NCBI GenBank assembly: GCA_013298715.1
Contig: JAAFIQ010000002.1
Coordinates: 186,001 to 250,000, forward strand
Reading direction: 5' to 3'
DNA from: Bacteroidota bacterium
GTDB taxonomy: Bacteria; Bacteroidota; Bacteroidia; B-17B0; Aurantibacillaceae
DNA length: 64,000 nt
Shown here: piece after piece, positions 37,904 through 46,338 of the stretch
How the letters are laid out: every line of letters begins with the position of its first letter
Numbering within the stretch: position 1 is the stretch's first letter
Made by a program: the position numbers and the translations under genes
The notes under the pieces: model-generated
Databases searched by the model: none
What the model was told of the DNA's origin: nothing
Seen by the model: the letters and a program-made list of their open reading frames with translations, nothing else

Positions 37904-39622
37904 TTAATTTGGCTTCCTTAAATAAAATGAAAAACCGTTTTTAGAATACAGTTTTTTAAAGTCAGCAATCTCTTCTAAATCTTTTTCATTATCTACTTTA
38001 CAAACAATAAATGCAGGTTTGTCTATTTTACCACGTTTCATCCATTGTAAGTTTGCGGTAGCATAGCTAGTAATTCTTGAGTTTCCTTCTTTCTCGAATT
38101 GATCTAAAAAATTTTCTATGTGTATTTTTTGATCAGAATTTACATAATGACTTGGTTTTCTATCAGTATAAAATAGATAAGCGTAACTTTTGAATCTTTG
38201 AGTTTCAGTATAGCAATCTATATTTTTAATTTGTTTGTAAAATTCAATAGCGGCATGCTGCGAATATTGCTCAATTTTAGGAATAAAAACATTAACAGCT
38301 GTAACTAAAAATACGGTTAGTGCACTAAATCCTAAAGTTAATAGTTGGTAGTGCTTTTTAAGAACGCCTTTATAAATAAACAAAAGTGCGAGAAATAAGA
38401 GTACAGCAATAAACCATTCAAATCCATTCCAATATACATCGGCTTTTATATTTCCAAGCGTGAATTTATCGGATATAGAAATAAGTTGAAGTAGTGACTC
38501 TTTATAAAAGTTGATAGTACCTAAAACAATGAATGCGCCAATTAATAGTATTGATAAAAACCAATATAGTATTGATTGGTATTTTTTAAATGTAATATTT
38601 AAATTGCTTATCGCTAATGCTGCAATAAATGTAATTGGGAAATAGCACAGCGAGGAGTAATGTACAATTTTTGTTTTTATGATAGAAAATAAAATTAACA
38701 CTACCCAAAACAATAAAAGTAATATGAGGCGAACATGTTTTTGAAATGGAGTGAGGCTTTCTGTATTTCTATAATTATTAATGAAGAAAATAGAAGCTGG
38801 AAAACAACCCACTAATAGTACAATAACATGGTAGTAAAAAGGCCCATCGTGGCCAGCATCGGCTGTTTCGGCTAAACGTTTTTGATAAATTAAAAATTCT
38901 AAAATAATATCTTTATTCCCATTTAGGTATAATCCCAAAAACCAACTTCCACTTATAACTAAGGTTGATAAAATAAAAAGTAAAAACGTTTTACTTTTTA
39001 AGAACAGCCATTGCTTTTTTAGAATAATAAATAAAAGCATTATCAATCCAACAATAACTATGGCAGCGGGGCCTTTTGTAAGAACAGCAATTCCTAAAAA
39101 AAGACCAGCGAGTGAGGCATTTTTATACTTTGATTTTGAGTTAAAATCGTTAAGTGTAATAGCAATATGTAGTAAACTTAAAAAAATGAAGTAATTAAAC
39201 CAAGGGTCAATCAAGCCTGCTCTGAAATAGAGGTGTGGTAAAATAGTTGAGCCATAGAGGAGACACCAAAAAAAGCCTACTTTTATAGTAAAATATTTTT
39301 TACCTAAATAAAAAAGTGTCATCAATGTTACAATACCACATACTGCATTTGGTAAACGTGCGGCAAATTCGTTTATACCAAATAGTTGCATACATAGGGC
39401 TTGCATCCAAATAAACACAGGCGGTTTTTCCCAAAATGGCTGATAATTTAATTGTACTTTACTATAATTTCCTGAAACAATCATTTCGCGAGCACACTCC
39501 GCAAAATTTATTTCATCCCAATCAAACAGAGGGCAGTTACCAATTAGCGGAATAAAGGTTAGACCTGAAATTATACCAATTAATAGTAATGATAGTGTAT
39601 TATTTTTTAAAATACGTTCCAT
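37904..39622 (-). CDS. Glycosyltransferase family 39 (ArnT/PMT-like) membrane protein
   Basis: The product is 572 aa with about eleven membrane helices. The first loop carries the acidic family motif FDWDEINFAECAREM, which holds the catalytic Asp, followed by QPFWEKPPVFIWMQ. The C-terminus is a soluble domain of about 120 residues. Enzymes of this family use polyprenyl-phosphate sugars to modify lipid A or other envelope components. It sits in an operon-like run (39624 to 42800, all minus) with PAP2, MazG, DUF2461 and AI-2E genes. PAP2 is also a lipid phosphatase, which is consistent with envelope work. Confidence 0.85.
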   Translation of the reverse strand: MERILKNNTLSLLLIGIISGLTFIPLIGNCPLFDWDEINFAECAREMIVSGNYSKVQLNYQPFWEKPPVFIWMQALCMQLFGINEFAARLPNAVCGIVTLMTLFYLGKKYFTIKVGFFWCLLYGSTILPHLYFRAGLIDPWFNYFIFLSLLHIAITLNDFNSKSKYKNASLAGLFLGIAVLTKGPAAIVIVGLIMLLFIILKKQWLFLKSKTFLLFILSTLVISGSWFLGLYLNGNKDIILEFLIYQKRLAETADAGHDGPFYYHVIVLLVGCFPASIFFINNYRNTESLTPFQKHVRLILLLLFWVVLILFSIIKTKIVHYSSLCYFPITFIAALAISNLNITFKKYQSILYWFLSILLIGAFIVLGTINFYKESLLQLISISDKFTLGNIKADVYWNGFEWFIAVLLFLALLFIYKGVLKKHYQLLTLGFSALTVFLVTAVNVFIPKIEQYSQHAAIEFYKQIKNIDCYTETQRFKSYAYLFYTDRKPSHYVNSDQKIHIENFLDQFEKEGNSRITSYATANLQWMKRGKIDKPAFIVCKVDNEKDLEEIADFKKLYSKNGFSFYLRKPN

Positions 39623-39623
39623 T

Positions 39624-40271
39624 TTACTTTTTTATCATTGCACGATTTAATTTTTGAAACTTATTTTTTTGAATAATAAAAAAATAGAAAGCTGCTGCGA
39701 AGCCAGTTCCTATAATACTTCCCGCACTTATATCAACCAACCAATGCTGAGATAAATAGGTTCTGCTAAAAGCTGTGAGAAGAGCCAATAACAAAAATAA
39801 AAATTTAAAGGAATTTTTAGTTGCAAAAAAACTTAAACACATAAAAATAGCAAAGGCTTGTGTGCTATGTCCGCTAGGGAAACTATTGAAGAGGTGCAAG
39901 TTAACATGAGGCACGTAAGTGATTTTTTCGCGGCATATCCATTGAAAAACAAACCAAGGACGATTAATATCATCGTAAAACGTGTACTTTAATAAATTTG
40001 CCAAGCCGGTTGATAATAGCAATGTTAAGAGAGTTGTTACACCAAAACGTAAGTTATAAAATAGAATTAATAAAATTAAAAAGGGTGCTACTAAACCGTC
40101 TCCTAAATAAGTTATATAAAAGAAAAAAGTATCCATAAAATTATTTCCGACTAATTTATTTATTGCCAAATGAATTTGCACCTTACCGCTAGTGAGCATA
40201 AAGTAAGATGCAGTAACAAGAAGAAAAAAGTATATTGTTAGTGTGAATTTATTTTCTTTTAAAAAACTCAT
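39624..40271 (-). CDS. PAP2-superfamily lipid phosphatase
   Basis: The product is 215 aa from ATG 40271, which overlaps the MazG stop as ATGA. The longer frame to 40292 is less likely. Membrane helices and the three family motifs are visible: KYTFYDDINRP, SFPSGHSTQAFA and SRTYLSQHWLVDI. These give the catalytic His residues. It likely dephosphorylates undecaprenyl pyrophosphate or phosphatidic acid. Only one base separates it from the GT39 gene, supporting a shared transcript. Confidence 0.85.
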   Translation of the reverse strand: MSFLKENKFTLTIYFFLLVTASYFMLTSGKVQIHLAINKLVGNNFMDTFFFYITYLGDGLVAPFLILLILFYNLRFGVTTLLTLLLSTGLANLLKYTFYDDINRPWFVFQWICREKITYVPHVNLHLFNSFPSGHSTQAFAIFMCLSFFATKNSFKFLFLLLALLTAFSRTYLSQHWLVDISAGSIIGTGFAAAFYFFIIQKNKFQKLNRAMIKK

Positions 40272-41038
40272 TGTTTTTTTGCTTCCTCCCAATATTTATC
40301 AAGCTCTTCGAGCTTACAATCTGCTATTTGTTTACCTTGATCTTTCACTTTTGATTCCATGTAATTAAAGCGATTTATGAATTTTTTATTTGTTGCTTCT
40401 AATGCGTCTTCAGGATTTATATTTAAAAAACGTGCGTAATTGATGAGTGAAAACAGCACATCGCCAAACTCTTTTTCAGCAAGAGCAGTATTTTTTTGTT
40501 TTACTTCTGCCTCAAATTCATTTAATTCTTCTTTTACTTTTTCAAATACTTGTTCTGGTTTTTCCCAATCAAAACCTACGGCGCGAGCTTTTTCTTGAAT
40601 TCTGTATGCCTTTAATAAGGCTGGCATGCTGTTTGGCACACCACTTAAAACAGTTTTGTTTCCGTTCGCCTCTTTCTGTTTTAGCTGTTCCCAATTTTGT
40701 TTTACATCTTCTTCATTTTCAACTTTTACATCACCATAAATATGCGGATGTCTGAAAATTAATTTTTCGCAAAGAGAATCAATTACATCTTTAATATTAA
40801 ATGTATTTGTTTCGCTGGCAATACGGCTATAAAAAACTATATGAAGCAATAAATCGCCTAGCTCTTTCTTAACCTCGTTCAAATCATTTTTTAAAATGGC
40901 GTCGCTCAATTCAAAAGTTTCCTCAATTGTTAAATGTCTTATGCTTTCAATGGTTTGTTTTTTATCCCACGGACATAGCTCGCGCAATTCATCCATTATT
41001 TTCAGTAGCTTTAAAAAAGATTCAGCTTTATCGTTCAT
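40268..41038 (-). CDS. mazG: MazG nucleoside triphosphate pyrophosphohydrolase
   Basis: The product is 256 aa with two MazG domains. The first (about 20-120) has the EExxE motif TIEETFELSDAI and KKELGDLLLHIVFYSR. The second (about 160-245) has KVKEELNEFEAEV and EKEFGDVLFSLINYARF. It hydrolyses NTPs to NMP and PPi, mainly as house-cleaning. The stop is TGA and shares four bases with the PAP2 gene start. Length is typical for the full-length family. Confidence 0.93.
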   Translation of the reverse strand: MNDKAESFLKLLKIMDELRELCPWDKKQTIESIRHLTIEETFELSDAILKNDLNEVKKELGDLLLHIVFYSRIASETNTFNIKDVIDSLCEKLIFRHPHIYGDVKVENEEDVKQNWEQLKQKEANGNKTVLSGVPNSMPALLKAYRIQEKARAVGFDWEKPEQVFEKVKEELNEFEAEVKQKNTALAEKEFGDVLFSLINYARFLNINPEDALEATNKKFINRFNYMESKVKDQGKQIADCKLEELDKYWEEAKKQ

Positions 41039-41054
41039 GTTTGTGGGGTGTAAA

Positions 41055-41714
41055 TTATTTTGCTGTTGCTTGGCGCAAATAGTCTAAAAATGGTGTCATT
41101 GCTTTATACACCAAAGAAATTTCTTTAACAAAATTGTTATCAAGAATTTGCGAATCTTTTAAATTATACAATAAAATAAAATGTTTGTTTTTTAAAAGCT
41201 CTAAATGTTTATGTTCTTTATCATAACCTTTTGGTACTGTTTTAAGTTTGCCATCTTCATCAATTCCTTTAAAATATTTTTTAAACGATGTGGCAGTTAA
41301 AATTTTTAATAGAGCGTCACCGTTATAATCAATCTCCTGACGTAAGGCTTGTAAAACCTCAGGTTCGGGCATATAAACACCTCCTGCTAAAAAACTTTTA
41401 CCTGGCTCAATGTGCAAATAGTAACCTGCTAATAATGATTTTTTTCCTCCTGGGTTAATGCTTGCACCCATATTGGTTTTATAAGGACTTTTATCTTTAC
41501 TAAAACGAACGTCTTTATAAATTCTAAATGTACATTTTTTTGCTTCTAGGTTTACATCTATTTGTTTATCAAATTTAGAAATAGCTGTGATTGTTGGTTG
41601 AACAATACTTTCAAAGGTTTCTTTGGCTTGCAGGTAGCTATTTTTATTCAAATCAAACCACTCTTTATTGTTGTTTTTACTCAACTGTTTTAAAAAATTT
41701 AATACTTCTTTCAT
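41055..41714 (-). CDS. DUF2461 family protein
   Basis: The product is 219 aa. Family features include FLKQLSKNNNKEWFDLNK at the start, FRIYKDVRFSKDKSPYKTN around residue 65, and GGVYMPEPEVLQALR. It is soluble and cytoplasmic, with no signal peptide. The family (TIGR02453) has no established function. It is in the minus-strand run between MazG and the AI-2E transporter, 3 bp from the latter's stop, so probably co-transcribed. Confidence 0.85.
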   Translation of the reverse strand: MKEVLNFLKQLSKNNNKEWFDLNKNSYLQAKETFESIVQPTITAISKFDKQIDVNLEAKKCTFRIYKDVRFSKDKSPYKTNMGASINPGGKKSLLAGYYLHIEPGKSFLAGGVYMPEPEVLQALRQEIDYNGDALLKILTATSFKKYFKGIDEDGKLKTVPKGYDKEHKHLELLKNKHFILLYNLKDSQILDNNFVKEISLVYKAMTPFLDYLRQATAK

Positions 41715-41717
41715 AAA

Positions 41718-42800
41718 TTATTCTTCGATTGTATCGCTAATTTTTTTGAAAAATTTCAAATGGGTTAAAAATTCTTTTGCTATGATTCTAAGAAGGGTAT
41801 AAACAGGCAAGGCTACAATCATTCCTAAAATGCCACCTAATGTGCCCGCCATAAGGGTAACAATAAAAATTTCTAATGGGTGAGCTTTTACTGAATTGGA
41901 GAAAATGTAAGGCTGAATTAAAAATCCATCTAATAAATTAACACTCAATAAAGTAAAAAATAGTTTGTTAATGGTTGGTCCAATCAATTCATAAGTACCA
42001 GCGCTTATACATCCACTTGCACCTAAAAATATTGCCAGTACCATAGTAGTTGCGCTACCTACGTATGGAATAATATTAAGTATACCTGCTAAAAAAGCAA
42101 TTAACAATGCATTTTTAATTCCTAAAATACTTAGGGCTGTAAAAATTAAAGTACCAACAATAAACATATCTAAAAATAAAGCAGCAAAATAATTGCTTAA
42201 CATTTTTTTACTTGTGCGCATAATATCTTTCATTTCGCTTTCTGCAGAGTTTGGCGTAATTAGTAAAATACTTTGTTTTACAATTAATTCATCTTTTAAA
42301 AAGAAAAAGGTAATAAATAATACACATAGAGTGCCACCAATAAAAGTTCCTAAATATTTTGTTACATTATTTAAAAGTGAAGAAACGTTTATTTGTTGAG
42401 TAATGCTGGTGGCTTGCGCGGCCATATTTTTTTTGAGTTCAGCTTCGCCCCCAAGTTTTAATAGTAGGTTTTTGATTGAAGGAAACTGCTCTAAACAATT
42501 ATGAAGTACGTCGTAAAAATTTAGAGTAGATAATAAATTAATTTCGTTTATGAGTGGCGGAATTATAAGGAAAAATAGACCAACAAAAACTGTTATAATA
42601 ATAAGAATTGTAATAATTGCAGCAATGGTGTCAGGTAATTTTTTTGTACCTAATTTTATTTTTTCTAAACGGTAAGTTATTGGATAGGTGATTAAAAATA
42701 AAACCAGGGCAATAGTTAGATACACAATTACGTTAAAAAACAGATAGCAAACTGCTAATAAACTAATAACACCTAATATGCGCCAAATATTAATTTTCAT
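41718..42800 (-). CDS. AI-2E family transporter
   Basis: The product is 360 aa with about seven to eight membrane helices in the AI-2E/UPF0118 arrangement. Two helices occur at the start, and a long amphipathic region covers about 80-180. The family region AGILNIIPYVGSATTMV appears near residue 240, then HPLEIFIVTLMAGTLGGILG. The family includes exporters of quorum signals and Na+/H+ antiporters, and the substrate cannot be read from sequence. It is the first gene of the run. A TATATTTG element lies 6 bp upstream of its ATG. Confidence 0.82.
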   Translation of the reverse strand: MKINIWRILGVISLLAVCYLFFNVIVYLTIALVLFLITYPITYRLEKIKLGTKKLPDTIAAIITILIIITVFVGLFFLIIPPLINEINLLSTLNFYDVLHNCLEQFPSIKNLLLKLGGEAELKKNMAAQATSITQQINVSSLLNNVTKYLGTFIGGTLCVLFITFFFLKDELIVKQSILLITPNSAESEMKDIMRTSKKMLSNYFAALFLDMFIVGTLIFTALSILGIKNALLIAFLAGILNIIPYVGSATTMVLAIFLGASGCISAGTYELIGPTINKLFFTLLSVNLLDGFLIQPYIFSNSVKAHPLEIFIVTLMAGTLGGILGMIVALPVYTLLRIIAKEFLTHLKFFKKISDTIEE

Positions 42801-42805
42801 CCAAA

Positions 42806-42813
42806 CAAATATA
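42806..42813 (-). promoter_or_regulatory. Candidate -7 element for the AI-2E gene
   Basis: The minus strand reads TATATTTG, which matches the Bacteroidota TAnnTTTG consensus. It lies 6 bp before the ATG at 42800. The transcript would be almost leaderless. No clear TTTG -33 element was found, so support is moderate. Confidence 0.45.
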
Positions 42814-42825
42814 CCTTATTTATTA

Positions 42826-42833
42826 TAAATTTG
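42826..42833 (+). promoter_or_regulatory. Candidate -7 element for the GWxTD gene
   Basis: TAAATTTG matches TAnnTTTG and lies 12 bp before the ATG at 42845. It is 12 bp from a similar element on the opposite strand, so two divergent promoters share the 44-bp gap. A -33 TTTG is not obvious. Confidence 0.45.
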
Positions 42834-42844
42834 TAATCTAGTAA

Positions 42845-44119
42845 ATGACGAAGTTTAGTATTATACTGTTGGTGTTTTTTATGGCATTTTGTAGTAGCAA
42901 TAAGCGCACATACAACATCAAACCCACCAAAAGTATTGTAAATCCTGATAATGAGCTACTTGAAGCCAATGCTGTGGCTTATCACTTAAACGATACGTTA
43001 ACACAAGTTTATTTACAAATAATTAACGAAAATTTAGTGTATAAACGAGCGGATACTACTACGGCTTTTTACGCCGAGGTAAAAGTGTTTTATAAATTAC
43101 TTGCTGATGAATACTCAAAAAAAATAATTGATAGTGGTAGTTATTTTTTAGTAGATAGAGCTGAGGATAAAGTTGTTGAGAAAGGCTTGAATAGTAAGTT
43201 TAAGATAAAATGTAAGGAAGGAAGTAATTATTATCTTGAAGTTTTTATTTTTGATTTGAATAAAAAAATTAAACATCTAAAAGCTATTTCAATAAACAAA
43301 AAGGATAAATTAAACGAACAAAATTTTTTAGTTACTTGCAATAATAATGTTGCGTATAAAGCCAATTTTTTGGCAGGACAAGAAGTAGAAATCAAAACAA
43401 GCCATACTAATTTTTCTAGTTTTTACGTTGATTGTTTTAAAAAAGAATTTGGACCTGCTTTACCGCCATTTTCATTAAAACCAACCGATCCATACAAATA
43501 TAAGCCTGACAGTAGTTTTGCAATCACCCCTTCCTCTAATATAATTAACCTAAAAATGCCTGAAAGAGGGTTTTATCATATTCGATTAAAAGATTACAGT
43601 AATGAAGGTTTAACTCTTTTTACATACGATGAAACCTACCCAGGAGTTAGTAACAGCGCTGAAATGATTTATTGTACACGTTACATTATGAATAAACAAG
43701 AGTTTGAAGAGTGTAAAAGCGCAACCGATAGTAAAGCGTCAATTGATAAATTTTGGATTGCACTCGCAGGCAGTAATGATAGAGCAAAAGAACTATTAAA
43801 GCGCTACTACGGTCGTGTAAAAGAGGCAAATAAATATTATGCAAGTTATGCCGAAGGTTGGAAAAGTGATAGAGGAATGATTTATATAATTTATGGGAAG
43901 CCAACAAACGTTTATAAAAATTATAACAGCGAAACATGGGTTTATGGCATTGAAACTAACCCTGCTAGTATTAGGTACATATTTAAAAAAGCAGAAAATC
44001 CGTTTAGCAACAATGATTTTATTTTAGAACGAAGCCAATTTTTTAAGGATGCTTGGTATACAGCAGTTGACTATTGGCGACAAGGTAGGGTTTACACCAG
44101 CGCTTTGCATGAGCGATAG
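42845..44119 (+). CDS. GWxTD domain lipoprotein
   Basis: The product is 424 aa. The N-terminus carries a lipobox (VFFMAFCSSNKR, Cys near residue 16). The C-terminal GWxTD domain has the signature AEGWKSDRGMIYIIYGKP around residue 340 and later ETWVYG. The family is found in Bacteroidota and other phyla, often next to secretion or envelope genes, with unknown function. It is probably anchored in a membrane facing the periplasm. A convergent POT transporter gene follows after 55 bp. Confidence 0.83.
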   Translation: MTKFSIILLVFFMAFCSSNKRTYNIKPTKSIVNPDNELLEANAVAYHLNDTLTQVYLQIINENLVYKRADTTTAFYAEVKVFYKLLADEYSKKIIDSGSYFLVDRAEDKVVEKGLNSKFKIKCKEGSNYYLEVFIFDLNKKIKHLKAISINKKDKLNEQNFLVTCNNNVAYKANFLAGQEVEIKTSHTNFSSFYVDCFKKEFGPALPPFSLKPTDPYKYKPDSSFAITPSSNIINLKMPERGFYHIRLKDYSNEGLTLFTYDETYPGVSNSAEMIYCTRYIMNKQEFEECKSATDSKASIDKFWIALAGSNDRAKELLKRYYGRVKEANKYYASYAEGWKSDRGMIYIIYGKPTNVYKNYNSETWVYGIETNPASIRYIFKKAENPFSNNDFILERSQFFKDAWYTAVDYWRQGRVYTSALHER

Positions 44120-44173
44120 ATTTTGTTGAAAAAGAGCTAATAACAAGATGAGGTATATTTTAGCCCAATCTAT

Positions 44174-45676
44174 TTAATTCACTTTTCCCATCAACTTTTT
44201 CATAAAGGGTGCAATTATAATTATTGAAACACCAATTATTAAAGAATAGAGTGCTAATTGCTGATAGCCCTGGGCATAAACATTTAGCTTTTCTAAGTTG
44301 GTTGAATGTTCTGATGCCTCAGCAATATTTGCGCCAAGTAATCCTGCAAAGTATTGACCATAAGCGCTGGCTAAAAACCACATACCCATAATTACTGCTT
44401 GCAATTTTTGAGGTGATAATTTTGTCATAACACTCATCCCAATTGGAGATAAGCACAATTCGCCAAAAGTAATAATAAACCAACCAAACGTAAATAAATT
44501 CAACGATGTTTTTCCATCAGGCGATGCAAAAAATTTACAGGTATAAAAAATATAAAAGCCAATTGCTACAAATAAAAATCCTAAACCAAATTTTACAATG
44601 GTGTTTGGTTCTTTCTTTTTCTTGGCCAACCACAACCAAAACAAACCAAGCAAGGATGCAAAAATAATTACGAATAATGAGTTGGCTGAATTATTAACAC
44701 CGTTAGGATCGTTTTCAAATCCAAGTAAGTTATTATCTAAATTATTAGCAGCAAAAAAGCTTAAAGAGCCGCCGCTTTGTTCAAAAAATGCCCAAAAGAA
44801 AATTGAAAATACCATGAATAATAATGCTGCAACTAATTTTTTATTCTCTTCAGGATTGAAACTTTTCATTTCGTATAAAACATACAGTACAGAAGCAGGC
44901 CCAACTATGTACATAAAAATATCAGTGTATTCTGTTTTTGAAACCATCAAAATTATAATCGGAATAATTAAAATTGAGCTCGCGTAAGTAATTACTTCTT
45001 GCATTAATTTTTTTTGTTTTGGTAAATTAAGTAAAGGGCTTAATCCTATTGGTCCAAGTGTATGTTGTGTTCTTGTAAAGGTTAATAAACTAATTACCAT
45101 CACCACAGATGCCAGGCCAAATGCCACGTTCCACTCTAAACCCTGAGGAATCATATCTGCAAACATCACGCGTTTACCAACATTAATACAAAGCAATCCT
45201 CCAAAAAAAGCTCCTAGGTTTACTCCTGCATAAAATAAAGAAAAGCCTGCATCCGACCTATTGTCGCCCTCCTTGTAAAGTTGACCAACAATAGAAGAAA
45301 TATTAGGTTTAAAAAATCCAGTCCCAACAATATTAAATGCAATACCAATAAAGAAAAATTCTTTAGGATTAATCGCTAACACTACGCTACCAACAATCAT
45401 AAGTATTCCGCCCCAAAATAACGATTTGCGTTTGCCTAAAATTTTATCAGCCAATAAACCACCAATAAATGTAAATGCATAAACAAAAGCCTGCGATGCG
45501 CCGTATTGCAAACCTGCTTCTTTTTCATTCATGCCAAGTTGATTTACCATAAAAAATGCCAGCATGCCGCGCATGCCATAGTAGGAAAAACGTTCCCACA
45601 TTTCGCTGAAAAATAAATACCATAATTGTTTTGGGTATTTACCTTTAAAATTTTGTATTTGTTCTAGTGATTGCAT
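44174..45676 (-). CDS. POT family di/tripeptide transporter
   Basis: The product is 500 aa with 12 or more membrane helices. The family signatures are MWERFSYYGMRGMLAFF (residues about 26-42), DKILGKRKSLFWGG, GTGFFKPNISSIVGQLY and SLFYAGVNLGAFFG. It imports di- and tripeptides with protons. A second gene of the same family lies upstream (46339-48057), separated by the GxxExxY gene and a direct-repeat cluster. The pair points to peptide use as a nutrient source. Confidence 0.92.
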   Translation of the reverse strand: MQSLEQIQNFKGKYPKQLWYLFFSEMWERFSYYGMRGMLAFFMVNQLGMNEKEAGLQYGASQAFVYAFTFIGGLLADKILGKRKSLFWGGILMIVGSVVLAINPKEFFFIGIAFNIVGTGFFKPNISSIVGQLYKEGDNRSDAGFSLFYAGVNLGAFFGGLLCINVGKRVMFADMIPQGLEWNVAFGLASVVMVISLLTFTRTQHTLGPIGLSPLLNLPKQKKLMQEVITYASSILIIPIIILMVSKTEYTDIFMYIVGPASVLYVLYEMKSFNPEENKKLVAALLFMVFSIFFWAFFEQSGGSLSFFAANNLDNNLLGFENDPNGVNNSANSLFVIIFASLLGLFWLWLAKKKKEPNTIVKFGLGFLFVAIGFYIFYTCKFFASPDGKTSLNLFTFGWFIITFGELCLSPIGMSVMTKLSPQKLQAVIMGMWFLASAYGQYFAGLLGANIAEASEHSTNLEKLNVYAQGYQQLALYSLIIGVSIIIIAPFMKKLMGKVN

Positions 45677-45690
45677 GTTATTGAACTTTT

Positions 45691-45861
45691 TGAACGCAGA
45701 TGACGCTGATTTTTATGATTTGATTTTGATAGAACGCAGATGATGCTTATTAATATGATTTCGTATGATTTTTAATGTTTTAAATGAACGCAGATGACGC
45801 TGATTAATATGATTTATTAAGATTTTTGTTTGAGCGTAGATTACTAAGATTAATGTGAATT
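45691..45861. repeat. Four degenerate direct repeats of about 30 bp
   Basis: Copies at 45691-45720, 45730-45760, 45785-45814 and 45831-45861 share the pattern GAACGCAGATGACGCTGATT followed by an AT-rich end with ATGATT. The first and third are most alike and the fourth is the most diverged. Spacing between copy starts is 39, 55 and 46 bp, so they are not a CRISPR array. They lie between a POT gene and the GxxExxY gene, whose stop at 45861 touches the last copy. Confidence 0.75.
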
Positions 45862-46259
45862 TATTTTGTTGTTGTTTTATTTGAGAATACTTTACGTTTT
45901 ATTTCTGGTTTTTTGCCAAAGTTTAAAAGCAAACCAACTTCTATGTCTGTTGCTTTTAGGTAATTTATCAATTGGTATTCGTGTTCTTCGCATAAGGTTT
46001 CGCTTGCTTTTAATTCGATAATAACTAAATCTTCAACAACCAAATCTGCAAAATAATTTCCTACTTCTCTTTCTTCATAAAATACTTTTATTGGCTTTTG
46101 TTTTTCAGTCTTTAAGTTTAATGCTGTTAATTCAATATATAGAGCATTTTCATAAACTTTTTCTAAAAAACCATAACCAAGAGTATTATAAACTTTATAA
46201 AATGCGCCAATAATTTTGTCAGTAATTTCCGAATGTTTATAGTTTTCTAAATCTAACAT
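45861..46259 (-). CDS. GxxExxY family protein
   Basis: The product is 132 aa with the family motif GYGFLEKVYENAL (residues about 28-40). The PD-(D/E)XK nuclease-like core is suggested by GNYFADLVVEDLVIIELKAS (about 77-96). The family is widespread in Bacteroidota, often beside short DNA repeats, and its function is not established. The fold resembles nucleases of mobile elements. It lies between two POT transporter genes on the same strand and does not seem linked to them. Confidence 0.82.
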   Translation of the reverse strand: MLDLENYKHSEITDKIIGAFYKVYNTLGYGFLEKVYENALYIELTALNLKTEKQKPIKVFYEEREVGNYFADLVVEDLVIIELKASETLCEEHEYQLINYLKATDIEVGLLLNFGKKPEIKRKVFSNKTTTK

Positions 46260-46338
46260 TATTCATTAAAGAAATCATAAAGTATCTTAACAATGTGGGT
46301 TATCAGCGTGCTTGAATTTCTATAGTTCAGCTTGCATT

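Noticed and set aside
45691-45861. CRISPR array
   Set aside because: Copies are degenerate and unevenly spaced (39, 55 and 46 bp between starts), with no unique spacers of constant length and no cas genes nearby.
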